Source of the DNA: an uncultured Clostridium sp.
GTDB lineage: Bacteria > Bacillota > Clostridia > Lachnospirales > Lachnospiraceae
Assembly: GCA_947178475.1 (NCBI GenBank)
Contig: CAMWYM010000020.1
Span: 1-35,730, forward strand
DNA: 35,730 nt
Direction of reading: 5' to 3'
Positions 1-6,030 of the stretch are shown piece by piece. Every line of letters begins with the position of its first letter. The first letter of the stretch is position 1. The notes below the pieces were generated by a model. It made no database searches and was not told the origin of the DNA. It saw nothing but the letters and a program-made list of their open reading frames with translations. A program made the translations under genes and the position numbers.

Positions 1-422
1 GTATTATATATATTTTGTATATTGTTTGTAAAATTTTCTAGCATACTATAACCTTTGGATGCAGATAAAACAAAAATAAAAATGCCTATAATAATTGGTA
101 TAACAGTAATAGCTGTGATTATTCCTACGTTAGATTTGATCTCGTTTAACATTTTATTTTGCTTGCTAAGTTGGGTTTGAATATCAATTAAATTAATATT
201 AATGCTCTGTAGTTGCTTTAATAACATGCGATTATATTCACTTTCACTAATATCTTCTTTAGTGGTTGTATCGTTCATATTTGTTCCCTTATTATCGTAA
301 TATACATAGTCTATATTTTTGTATTTTTTTTGTTCCATATATTTTTCTGTTAAGTATTTTATAAAGGTTACAGTTAAAACTATTATTGCTGCTACAATAA
401 ATATAGCTGTAATTTCTGTCAT
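1..422 (-). CDS. Two-TM membrane protein, partial (runs off the left edge)
   Basis: An open frame starts at ATG 422 and continues to position 1 without a stop, so the C-terminus is missing. A GAGGT ribosome binding site overlaps the end of the upstream regulator gene, leaving only 2 bases between its stop and this ATG, so the two are probably co-transcribed. The visible ~140 residues contain an N-terminal hydrophobic segment (about residues 4-22), a polar Asn/Gln/Lys-rich linker likely to form a coiled coil (about 50-95), and a second hydrophobic segment (about 100-120). I do not recognise a family. Being in the immunity operon of the prophage, it could act in superinfection exclusion, but that is only a guess from position. 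Confidence 0.6.
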   Translation of the reverse strand, partial: MTEITAIFIVAAIIVLTVTFIKYLTEKYMEQKKYKNIDYVYYDNKGTNMNDTTTKEDISESEYNRMLLKQLQSININLIDIQTQLSKQNKMLNEIKSNVGIITAITVIPIIIGIFIFVLSASKGYSMLENFTNNIQNIYN

Positions 423-424
423 TT

Positions 425-628
425 TTATACCTCATCTTTTGTAAAAGTTAGTATGTCTGCTGGTTCACAGTCAAGTAAATTACATATTTGGTCTACTGTT
501 GATATATTAATATTTTGGTTATGTATTAATTTATCTACTGTTTTAGCGTGTATTCCATTGTTTCTAAGCCATGCTTTGTTATGTCCTTTTTCTTTCAAAA
601 CTATAAATAGTTTTTCATATGTTATCAT
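425..628 (-). CDS. Small Cro/CI-type HTH regulator (prophage repressor candidate)
   Basis: This 67-residue protein is almost entirely one XRE-family helix-turn-helix domain: it starts MITYEKL, has a helix-turn-helix in the middle (AWLRNNGIHAKTVDKLIH) and ends with the typical LLDCEPADILTF segment. Such minimal XRE proteins are common in Firmicutes and their phages. The start at 628 is chosen because a GGGGGAT ribosome binding site sits 8 bases upstream; a longer frame to 721 would read through the operators. It is divergent from the phage structural genes, and the intervening region carries two identical inverted repeats, so it probably represses its own promoter and/or the rightward promoter. 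A membrane-protein gene follows 2 bases after its stop. Confidence 0.85.
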   Translation of the reverse strand: MITYEKLFIVLKEKGHNKAWLRNNGIHAKTVDKLIHNQNINISTVDQICNLLDCEPADILTFTKDEV

Positions 629-661
629 ACAGAATCCCCCTTTGTCAAGTTGCACAATTTT

Positions 662-683
662 ATTGTACATTAAAGTGTACAAT
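662..683. promoter_or_regulatory. Operator 1: TTGTACA-N6-TGTACAA inverted repeat
   Basis: ATTGTACA (662-669) and TGTACAAT (676-683) form a perfect inverted repeat with a 6-base spacer. The same 7-base half-sites with the same 6-base spacing recur at 702-721, as expected for dimer binding sites of the adjacent XRE regulator. This copy lies closer to the leftward regulator gene and could control its own transcription. Binding is inferred. Confidence 0.7.
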
Positions 684-701
684 TTATGCAATTTTCCAAT
701 A

Positions 702-721
702 TTGTACACTTTCGTGTACAA
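702..721. promoter_or_regulatory. Operator 2: TTGTACAC-N4-GTGTACAA inverted repeat
   Basis: A second perfect inverted repeat, 702-709 with 714-721, shares half-sites TTGTACA/TGTACAA and spacing with operator 1. Its left arm coincides with the -35 box of the predicted rightward promoter, so an occupied site would block transcription of the phage genes. The centres of the two operators are about 39 bp apart, close to four helical turns. Confidence 0.7.
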
Positions 722-730
722 GTGTATAAT
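702..730 (+). promoter_or_regulatory. Rightward phage promoter (predicted)
   Basis: TTGTAC (702-707), a 17-base spacer and a perfect TATAAT (725-730) form a sigma-A-type promoter pointing at the 76-aa gene and the phage structural operon. The -35 element is embedded in operator 2, the arrangement expected of a repressible phage promoter. Confidence 0.7.
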
Positions 731-812
731 GTTGCCTATAGAACAATAGTTCTAATAAACAAATATAACATATTTTCTATTGTCTGTTAAGGGCAAGGAA
801 GGGGGATTTATT

Positions 813-1043
813 ATGAAAAAGGTTTTTTCAAGGAAAGAGTTATTAAAAGATGGAATGCATACAATTCGTCTTACTATTAATTTAGCAGAAGAGGCTATTG
901 TATATGGTGATAGGAAAAAGGCAAGGAGGTTCCTTGCTCGTGCATCTATAGAAGCTTCTTTTTTGGCTGATTTAGGTCTTATCTCTTATGAAAAAGAGGA
1001 TTTACTTAGAGATATTATAATTAGAACTTATAACAATTTTTAG
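813..1043 (+). CDS. 76-aa hypothetical prophage protein
   Basis: First gene downstream of the predicted rightward promoter. The ATG at 813 is preceded by a GGAAGGGGG ribosome binding site; a TTG at 780 also opens the frame but has no such site. The product starts MKKVFSRKELL and is predicted to be almost wholly helical, basic in the middle (GDRKKARRFLARAS), with no membrane segment. I do not recognise the family. As the first gene after the genetic switch it could be an early regulator or a replication helper; this is inference from position only. Confidence 0.7.
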   Translation: MKKVFSRKELLKDGMHTIRLTINLAEEAIVYGDRKKARRFLARASIEASFLADLGLISYEKEDLLRDIIIRTYNNF

Positions 1044-1217
1044 ATTGCTGGTTTAGTGAGATTAAAAAAGCGTAGAGAAAACGGAACTGCTTGCGCAAGC
1101 AGAACCTCATCACAGGGTTATTAAAGGCTTTCCAGCAATCCCCCTGGATAGTAAGTTGCTATGGCAACTTGTTATAAATTATATGCATATACCGATTGAC
1201 TGGCGGTCATCAGTCAA
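1043..1217. other. Structured non-coding region; candidate phage origin/packaging signal
   Basis: This gene-free stretch holds four symmetric elements. GATTGCTGG (1043-1051) is repeated inverted as CCAGCAATC (1132-1140). Between them lies a perfect 16-bp palindrome (1087-1102, CTGCTTGC/GCAAGCAG). Two hairpins follow: AAGTTGC-TATG-GCAACTT (1153-1170) and TTGACTG-N8-CAGTCAA (1196-1217). Filamentous phages carry their strand origins and packaging signal as hairpins in an intergenic region, so that role is plausible here. No Rep nick site can be assigned. Part of it may also serve as promoter or leader for the downstream genes. Confidence 0.5.
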
Positions 1218-1241
1218 ATATTGATGAAAAGGAGAAAATTT

Positions 1242-1514
1242 ATGAGTTTTTTAGTTGTAGGTATTGAAAATCGGACAAGTAAAGCTGGCAAATCTTACCA
1301 TATGTTACATTTGAGTTCTCCGTTTACTGACCCTAAGTATGGTATCGGTTCTCGGACTTCTGTGGAGTACGTGTCTAATGAGAATTATCCTAAAGAACTT
1401 TCTGTCGGTGATACGGTGGAATTGAACTATGGTAGAGGATTTGACGGTAAAGCGTATGTCAATGGTGTAAACATCATTAAGGAGGATATTCCGACTGTTG
1501 ATGTTAAAAAATAA
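1242..1514 (+). CDS. Putative ssDNA-binding protein (gene V-like)
   Basis: The product is a 90-residue soluble basic protein starting MSFLVVGIENRTSKAGKSYH. It is predicted to be all-beta, with the strand-rich pattern and the KxGKSYHMLHL-type motif seen in small OB-fold ssDNA-binding proteins of filamentous phages (gene V family). The ATG at 1242 is 6 bases from AAGGAG; ATGs at 1221 and 1224 lack a good site. It sits immediately upstream of the coat-like gene, as gene V lies near gene VIII in Ff-type phages. In that family the protein coats replicated single strands and hands them to the assembly complex. The assignment rests on size, fold pattern and synteny, not on a strong signature. Confidence 0.6.
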   Translation: MSFLVVGIENRTSKAGKSYHMLHLSSPFTDPKYGIGSRTSVEYVSNENYPKELSVGDTVELNYGRGFDGKAYVNGVNIIKEDIPTVDVKK

Positions 1515-1528
1515 AGGAGGTGATTTTA

Positions 1529-1720
1529 ATGCCGGAAATGTTAATGGAAGCTGGTGCTACTTTTGATGTGGCTACTTCTCTTGCCACAGGAAAGACGGTT
1601 ATTTCTTGGGTTTTAGGACTTATTGCGGAACAGCCGGTTCTTGCAGCTTGCTTTGTACTTGGAACAATTATTCCTGCTGGAATTGTTGCTTTTAGTCATT
1701 TCAAGTCAGCTGCACGATAA
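1529..1720 (+). CDS. Putative major coat protein (pVIII-like)
   Basis: A 63-residue protein with the filamentous-coat layout: an acidic N-terminal part (MPEMLMEAGATFDV), a long hydrophobic stretch (about residues 28-56, core VLAACFVLGTIIPAGIVAF), and a short basic C-terminus (HFKSAAR) that could face the DNA. The ATG is preceded by a near-perfect AAAGGAGGTGA site, implying high translation. No classical cleavable signal peptide is obvious; the first hydrophobic residues (VISWVLGLI) could be part of the helix. The gene is followed directly by a strong terminator, matching the high-expression, separately terminated transcript of gene VIII in Ff phages. It could alternatively be another small membrane protein. 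Confidence 0.65.
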   Translation: MPEMLMEAGATFDVATSLATGKTVISWVLGLIAEQPVLAACFVLGTIIPAGIVAFSHFKSAAR

Positions 1721-1726
1721 GAAAAA

Positions 1727-1782
1727 GGGGGACATGGATTGTGTTATACATCACAGTATTAGTGTCCATGTCCTCTTTTTTT
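1727..1782 (+). terminator. Rho-independent terminator after the coat-like gene
   Basis: GGACATGGA (1730-1738) pairs with TCCATGTCC (1765-1773), followed by CTC and seven T residues (1776-1782). The loop is rather long (26 bases). It lies between the coat-like gene and the long secreted-protein gene and would reduce transcription of the latter. Confidence 0.8.
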
Positions 1783-1813
1783 ATACTCAAAATTTAGGAA
1801 GGAGTGAAAAAAA

Positions 1814-3178
1814 TTGAGAAAAATATTGATGATTGTATTTGTCCTGTTTGGAGTATTGTTATTTCCTTTGCCTGCTTTTGCTCAGTCTGGAACTACAGAG
1901 GATATACATAACTTAAATAAACCGACAACGGAAACAACACCGGATATTCCAGACGATTTAGAGGAACATGATATTGCTTACTGTACTAATGGTCGTGCAT
2001 TTTTTAGCTGGATTCGCTGGACAAAAATTGACGGTTTGAATTGGGATTTATCTGAATCTAGGACATTTGACTATACAATTACTGATACGATTAATGATAA
2101 GGGATATATATATCTTGTGGAAGAAAAAAACGCAAGTACCGGTAATATTAAATTTTATATTTGTGGAGAAGGTTACGTTTCTCAACAATATACCCGTAAT
2201 TATGAAAATATAAGAAATGGAAATGAAAGATACATATCTACATCAACTAGTGATAAAGACTTTAGATTGTATAGCTATTTTCAATCAAGTTCCAGAACTC
2301 TTGTTTTTTCTTATACTGAGGGTGATGATACTAATTATTCAGATATTCTTCGTGATATTACTATCCCTATATTTTTAGCAGAAAATACAGAGGCTATTAC
2401 GGCTTATGAAAATACTGGTGATACTTCCGGTGCGGAAAATGCTGATTATTTTAACCCTTATGACAAGGAAGATGAAAGTATTCCTAAACCACATAATATA
2501 AAAGTGATACAGGGTACTGACCAGTCTGTTGTAGGTGATAATTCAGATTTTCTTACTAAATTTCATCACGATATTGTTATATCTTGGACTCAGGATGACC
2601 TATTAGATGATATGGAATTTGAAATTGAGGGTGCTTTTTCTTCAATGCGTTTGAGTGATAGCAATTATGAAGAATTAAAGGAGATTACTGGAAAATATAA
2701 TGTTCTTGTGTCAAAAACCAAGTATGGTAGCACAAAGTCTATGACGGTTCAAATATCTAAGGATATATTAAATTCTTATAAAGAAAGAGGATATCTTACT
2801 AAATTAGTGCTTCGTGTCCGCAATTCTGTTGGAAAAAAATCGTCTAAGTGGGTAAATGTTACGATTGATTTGAAAAATAAGACAGCTACGGCTACGGAAA
2901 CTGGTTATGATGATACCTCAGAAATTGGCGGTGATGAATACAATGATACTACCGTTGGCGGTGATGATGTAGCAAGTAGTCCGGATATATCTCTTTCAGG
3001 TATTTTATCCTACATACAATCCGGATTTGGATTACTTGGCAGTGGTGGAATTATCGCTTTGATGGCTGGTACTTTTTCTTTTATTCCTGGTTCTGTCTGG
3101 ACATTAATTAAATTTGCTATCGCTTTAAACATAGCTGTTATGTTTTATACATTGATTAAGCGTTTTGTATTTAGTTAG
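1814..3178 (+). CDS. Secreted, C-terminally anchored protein; candidate minor coat/adsorption protein (pIII-like)
   Basis: The 454-residue product starts at TTG 1814, 7 bases after AAGGAG. It has a classical signal peptide (MRKILMIVFVLFGVLLFPLP, cleavage likely after AFA at residue ~23), then an acidic Ser/Thr/Asp-rich ectodomain. Residues about 225-350 (KPHNIKVIQ ... KKSSKWVNVTIDL) look like a beta-sandwich of Fn3 type. A Gly/Asp/Thr-rich linker (about 360-390) leads to a C-terminal hydrophobic region (about 395-452) ending in a basic cap (KRFVFS). Signal peptide, ectodomain, linker and C-terminal anchor are the architecture of the filamentous-phage adsorption protein. In a Gram-positive host the receptor would be in the wall or a pilus. 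Function is inferred from architecture and position. Confidence 0.65.
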   Translation: MRKILMIVFVLFGVLLFPLPAFAQSGTTEDIHNLNKPTTETTPDIPDDLEEHDIAYCTNGRAFFSWIRWTKIDGLNWDLSESRTFDYTITDTINDKGYIYLVEEKNASTGNIKFYICGEGYVSQQYTRNYENIRNGNERYISTSTSDKDFRLYSYFQSSSRTLVFSYTEGDDTNYSDILRDITIPIFLAENTEAITAYENTGDTSGAENADYFNPYDKEDESIPKPHNIKVIQGTDQSVVGDNSDFLTKFHHDIVISWTQDDLLDDMEFEIEGAFSSMRLSDSNYEELKEITGKYNVLVSKTKYGSTKSMTVQISKDILNSYKERGYLTKLVLRVRNSVGKKSSKWVNVTIDLKNKTATATETGYDDTSEIGGDEYNDTTVGGDDVASSPDISLSGILSYIQSGFGLLGSGGIIALMAGTFSFIPGSVWTLIKFAIALNIAVMFYTLIKRFVFS

Positions 3179-3189
3179 GTGGTGATTGT

Positions 3190-3342
3190 TTGAAAACGTT
3201 CGGAACAATATTCCAATGGTTTTTTTCCATTTTTTCAATGGAGTTTAAGCTATACGGCTATAGCATAAGTTTTTGGCTTATATTTGTGTTCGTGTGTATA
3301 GCTGGTGCCTGTTCTTTAATTTTGCGTGCAATATTGCATTAA
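3190..3342 (+). CDS. 50-aa membrane protein (small, TTG start)
   Basis: A short frame starts at TTG 3190, 4-6 bases after AGGTGGTGA, 11 bases after the preceding stop, and ends TAA at 3342, directly before the ribosome binding site of the next gene. The product begins MKTFGTIFQW and has a hydrophobic segment (about residues 27-47, WLIFVFVCIAGACSLIL) ending in a basic RAILH. Tight packing and coupled ribosome binding sites support it as a real gene. In filamentous phages this slot holds pVI or another small virion-tip protein; that role is inferred. Confidence 0.65.
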   Translation: MKTFGTIFQWFFSIFSMEFKLYGYSISFWLIFVFVCIAGACSLILRAILH

Positions 3343-3355
3343 GGAGGTTATTTAT

Positions 3356-3541
3356 ATGGATTTAACAGTATTCCAATATATCACAGAGATCCCAGAGGTT
3401 ATCACAGAGGCGGACTATTATACTCTGGCCTGCCAAGGCTATAACCTTGGATTAACCCTTGTATGGGTGCTTATCGCCATGTATTTGATTGACAAGCTTT
3501 TTGTCTGTGTTGGTAAGTTCTATACTAGAGGTCACGACTAA
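3356..3541 (+). CDS. 61-aa single-TM membrane protein
   Basis: The ATG at 3356 follows AAGGAGG at optimal spacing, and that site begins on the stop codon of the previous small gene. The N-terminal half is acidic (MDLTVFQYITEIPEVITEADYY region); residues about 31-51 (LGLTLVWVLIAMYLIDKLFV) form one membrane helix; the tail is basic (GKFYTRGHD). This is the general shape of filamentous-phage coat or minor coat subunits, so it is an alternative candidate for a virion protein. No family is recognised. Confidence 0.7.
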   Translation: MDLTVFQYITEIPEVITEADYYTLACQGYNLGLTLVWVLIAMYLIDKLFVCVGKFYTRGHD

Positions 3542-3551
3542 GGAGGTAAAT

Positions 3552-3680
3552 ATGGATATATTTGAATGGATAATGGGAAACGGTACTACTCTTGATGGTG
3601 CCGTTATTGTCAGACTTTTAATTGTCGGTCTGATATTTGAAATGTTTGGTATATGTTCTTATTGGTTAAGGAGGTTGTAA
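3552..3680 (+). CDS. 42-aa single-TM membrane protein
   Basis: This short gene starts at ATG 3552 after a TAAGGAGG site that overlaps the stop codon of the preceding gene and ends 2 bases before the next start. The product MDIFEWIMGNG... has an acidic N-terminus, one hydrophobic segment (about residues 17-38) and a basic WLRRL end. Its size and charge layout resemble pVII/pIX-type virion-tip proteins of filamentous phages; that match is by shape only. Confidence 0.65.
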   Translation: MDIFEWIMGNGTTLDGAVIVRLLIVGLIFEMFGICSYWLRRL

Positions 3681-3682
3681 AA

Positions 3683-4543
3683 ATGCTTTGGATAATATTA
3701 TTAATATTTATGTTGATGTTCCCTTTGGGAAGATTCTTGTTAACAAATACATACAAGATTATTTTAGGACTATTTCCGGACTTGTTCCAATACATAAGGT
3801 ATAAACGCTGGAATGAATGCCCCTCATACGGTCGCATTGTCTGTTATACGGGGCTTTTTGGACAAGGTAAGACAAAAGAGTGTGTGCGCTTTATAACTCG
3901 CCAATATGAGCGATATAACGGTAAGATGATTTATGACTTTGAGCATGAAAAGTGGGTGCAGCAGAAAATTAATGTCTTTTCAAATGTGGACTTAGCTATT
4001 CCTTATATCAATCTGGAAAGTCTGCAGCAGCTTGTTGACTGCCAATTTACAGAGTTTGGAAACGTTAACCTGTTCCTGATTGATGAAGCCAGTGTTGTAT
4101 TCAATAGCCGTGACTTTAAGAAAAATTTCTCTACGCCAGCTCTGAACACCATATTGACATCAAGACATCACAAGATAGGAATATATCTTACTGCACAGCG
4201 TTTTGGTCACATGGACGCATTACTTAGACAGGTTACATCTAGTGTGTATGAATGCTCGTTCTTTAAGCCTTTGCGTATCCAGAAGATAAAGGTATATGAT
4301 GCTTGGGAATGTGAAAACTGTTCTAATCTCCTGCTACTTAAGCCTTTGCGTGTAATATACCGTTACACAACTAATGAGGATTATGAAGCTTACAATACTA
4401 ATGCTATGGTTTCTGCCATTAGCAAAAAGTGTACGGATGGTGATTTCTGCAGTGATGAAGAGGTTCTTGAACGTCAGGGAAATTCTGATTCTGATATTAA
4501 GATGTTGAATCGTGCAAAAGGTAAATTGAAAAAAAGGATGTGA
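3683..4543 (+). CDS. Zot/pI-type phage assembly ATPase
   Basis: A 286-residue Zot-domain protein. It starts MLWIILLIF with an N-terminal membrane segment (residues ~2-22), then a P-loop NTPase domain: Walker A GLFGQGKT (about residue 57-64), Walker B LFLIDEAS (about 132-139), followed by the TSRHHKIGIYLTAQ segment and the VTSSVYEC stretch typical of Zot/pI proteins. Two CxxC-like cysteines (CENC) and a basic C-terminal tail follow. In filamentous phages pI energises extrusion of ssDNA and virion assembly at the inner membrane; pI normally has its membrane helix after the ATPase domain, so the N-terminal helix here is a variation. The ATG follows AAGGAGG overlapping the upstream stop. It is the strongest single marker of an inovirus-type element here. 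Confidence 0.9.
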   Translation: MLWIILLIFMLMFPLGRFLLTNTYKIILGLFPDLFQYIRYKRWNECPSYGRIVCYTGLFGQGKTKECVRFITRQYERYNGKMIYDFEHEKWVQQKINVFSNVDLAIPYINLESLQQLVDCQFTEFGNVNLFLIDEASVVFNSRDFKKNFSTPALNTILTSRHHKIGIYLTAQRFGHMDALLRQVTSSVYECSFFKPLRIQKIKVYDAWECENCSNLLLLKPLRVIYRYTTNEDYEAYNTNAMVSAISKKCTDGDFCSDEEVLERQGNSDSDIKMLNRAKGKLKKRM

Positions 4544-4548
4544 TTTTT

Positions 4549-4620
4549 ATGAATACTGTTTTATTTGCTTCGTATTTTTGTTTTGCCTTTTTACTTTTTC
4601 TTGCGTTTGTTGATGAGTAA
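4549..4620 (+). CDS. 23-aa membrane peptide
   Basis: A very short frame between the Zot-like gene and the next small gene: ATG 4549 lies 7 bases after AAAAGGATGTGA, and TAA (4618-4620) is directly followed by AGGAGG of the next gene. The product is MNTVLFASYFCFAFLLFLAF plus VDE, essentially one membrane helix with acidic end. Coding status is supported by the coupled start/stop spacing shared with its neighbours, not by homology. It could also simply be a translational coupling leader. Confidence 0.5.
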   Translation: MNTVLFASYFCFAFLLFLAFVDE

Positions 4621-4634
4621 AGGAGGTTATTTAT

Positions 4635-4769
4635 ATGTCTGAAACTTTTTCCATTATCTTTTTTTTCATACATATTTATTTACTTTTGTTTTGTTGTATA
4701 TGTGTTGTAGGTTCTTTTTTTCTGGAAAAAATTAAAGAACGAAACGCACGAAAAAGCGCAAAGCGGTAG
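4635..4769 (+). CDS. 44-aa membrane protein with basic tail
   Basis: ATG 4635 follows an AGGAGG that begins right after the previous stop. The product has a short acidic start (MSET), a long hydrophobic helix (about residues 5-30, rich in Phe, Ile and Cys) and a strongly basic tail (EKIKERNARKSAKR). Its last 9 codons form one arm and part of the loop of the large hairpin at 4743-4791. The layout again resembles a small virion or assembly protein. No family recognised. Confidence 0.6.
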   Translation: MSETFSIIFFFIHIYLLLFCCICVVGSFFLEKIKERNARKSAKR

Positions 4770-4791
4770 GACCGCTTGCGCTGTGTGCGTT
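4743..4791. other. Large imperfect hairpin before the integrase gene
   Basis: Nested arms pair over nearly 50 bases: AACGCAC (4743-4749) with GTGCGTT (4785-4791), AGCGCAA (4755-4761) with TTGCGCT (4776-4782), and GCGGT (4763-4767) with ACCGC (4771-4775), loop AGG, one bulged A. No T-run follows, so it is not a standard terminator. It ends 19 bases before the integrase ATG and could attenuate integrase expression or, as a stable hairpin in single-stranded DNA, act as a packaging or origin signal. Confidence 0.6.
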
Positions 4792-4809
4792 CGGAAAAGG
4801 GGTGATTGT

Positions 4810-5952
4810 ATGGCTCGTTCAAAGGGTCAAGGTTCTATTTATCAGCGTTCCAATGGCTTGTATGTCGGTACGTTGGTTAAACATGGTGTTAAAAAGTCTT
4901 TTTCATCTATGGATAAAAATGTTGTTGAGACTAAATTGTTGGCATATTCAAAAAGTCCAGAATCTAGCAAGGTTAAAACAAGGTTTTCTACATATGTGAA
5001 TGATTATATTTATACATTTAAGTATAAGCATATAAAGGATTCTTCTTTTGACCGTCTGGAATCAATATATAGAAATCATATAGAAAATGAATCTATAGGT
5101 AAGATTCCGCTTTGTGATTTAAATGATATTATTATTCAGCGTTATATTAATGAAAAAGTTTCTTCCGGTCTTTCTCTTTCCAGTGTGAAGAAAATTTTTG
5201 AACTGATACGGACTGTTTTATATTATGCATACCGTAGAGGTGATATTGATGTTGATTATGGCTCACTTATTAAATTACCTAACAATTCAAATTTTAAGGA
5301 GATAAAGCATATTGAAGTGTATACGGATGATGAATGTCAGGTTCTTAGAGAATATATCTTGGGAAATTATTATCATTCCAGGAAAGAAGCCCGTTTCCTT
5401 CGATATGCTCCGGTTTATCTCATTATGTTAAATACCGGACTTCGTACAGGTGAGTTACTTGCTCTTACATGGAGTGATATTGATTTTAAAAATCGAGTGA
5501 TTCATATAAGGCATTCTTTAAGCTTTATCAAAAATAGACAGGAAGAATCTTCTCTAAAGAATGTATCAGTAATATCCAGTGTAAAGACATCAGCAAGCAA
5601 GAGGGATATTCCTATGAATGATTTTGTTATAAATTGTTTTCGTGAACTGGATAGTCGTTATGTAGATTTTGATTGTCGTTGTGATTATGTTGTAAGTAAT
5701 TTGAATGATGAATTTGTAAAGCTTCGTTCCTTTGAAACAAAGTTTAAAAAGATATGTGAAAAAGCTGGTGTAACATATAAAGGAGTACACGCCTTAAGGC
5801 ATACATTTGCCAGCAATCTTATCAATAAGGGTGTGTCTCCAAAGGTGGTAAGCTGTTTGCTTGGTCATACAAATGTGGTGTTTACGTTGAATAGATATGT
5901 TCACGAAAATGAAGAACAACTTAGTCATGCAGTAAGTAAACTTGATAGTTAG
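4810..5952 (+). CDS. int: Tyrosine-type site-specific integrase
   Basis: 380-residue phage integrase family protein. The N-terminal arm-binding part carries the AP2-like GSIYQRSNGLYVGTL motif (residues ~7-21), followed by a SAM-like core-binding domain (~55-155) and the catalytic domain (~165-375). The catalytic residues are visible: Arg in NTGLRTGELLAL, Lys in VKTSASKRDIP, HALRH (His-x-x-Arg), LGHT, and the nucleophile Tyr in NRYVH near the end. The ATG at 4810 follows GGGGTGA at proper spacing; the longer frame to 4783 has no such site. The gene points at the ssrA 3' end 85 bp away, as expected for an integrase using the tmRNA gene as attB. Confidence 0.95.
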   Translation: MARSKGQGSIYQRSNGLYVGTLVKHGVKKSFSSMDKNVVETKLLAYSKSPESSKVKTRFSTYVNDYIYTFKYKHIKDSSFDRLESIYRNHIENESIGKIPLCDLNDIIIQRYINEKVSSGLSLSSVKKIFELIRTVLYYAYRRGDIDVDYGSLIKLPNNSNFKEIKHIEVYTDDECQVLREYILGNYYHSRKEARFLRYAPVYLIMLNTGLRTGELLALTWSDIDFKNRVIHIRHSLSFIKNRQEESSLKNVSVISSVKTSASKRDIPMNDFVINCFRELDSRYVDFDCRCDYVVSNLNDEFVKLRSFETKFKKICEKAGVTYKGVHALRHTFASNLINKGVSPKVVSCLLGHTNVVFTLNRYVHENEEQLSHAVSKLDS

Positions 5953-5975
5953 TCTTTTCTGCAGAAAAGACTAAC
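5948..5975. terminator. 28-bp perfect palindrome overlapping the integrase stop
   Basis: Positions 5948-5975 form a perfect inverted repeat (left arm GTTAGTCTTTTCTG, no loop) that includes the integrase TAG. A further AACTAAC copy lies at about 5981-5987. It may end integrase transcription, though no long T-run follows. With the repeated ACTAAC units it could also be part of attP arm sites for the integrase. Confidence 0.5.
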
Positions 5976-6003
5976 AAAAGAACTAACTTTAGAGTATAAA
6001 CTC

Positions 6004-6030
6004 AAAAAAGCTTGTAAAAACAAGCTTTTT
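6004..6030 (-). terminator. Terminator downstream of ssrA (works in both directions by symmetry)
   Basis: AAAAAGCTTG (6005-6014) and CAAGCTTTTT (6021-6030) form a perfect 10-bp stem with a 6-base loop. Read on the minus strand it begins 7 bases after the tmRNA CCA end and is followed by a T-run, so it can terminate ssrA. By position it may be phage DNA that restores a terminator after integration. Confidence 0.8.

Noticed and set aside
453-749. Plus-strand frame of 98 aa opposite the small regulator
   Set aside because: It overlaps the regulator and the operators, has no ribosome site and is Ser/Leu/Ile-rich as expected of an antisense shadow.
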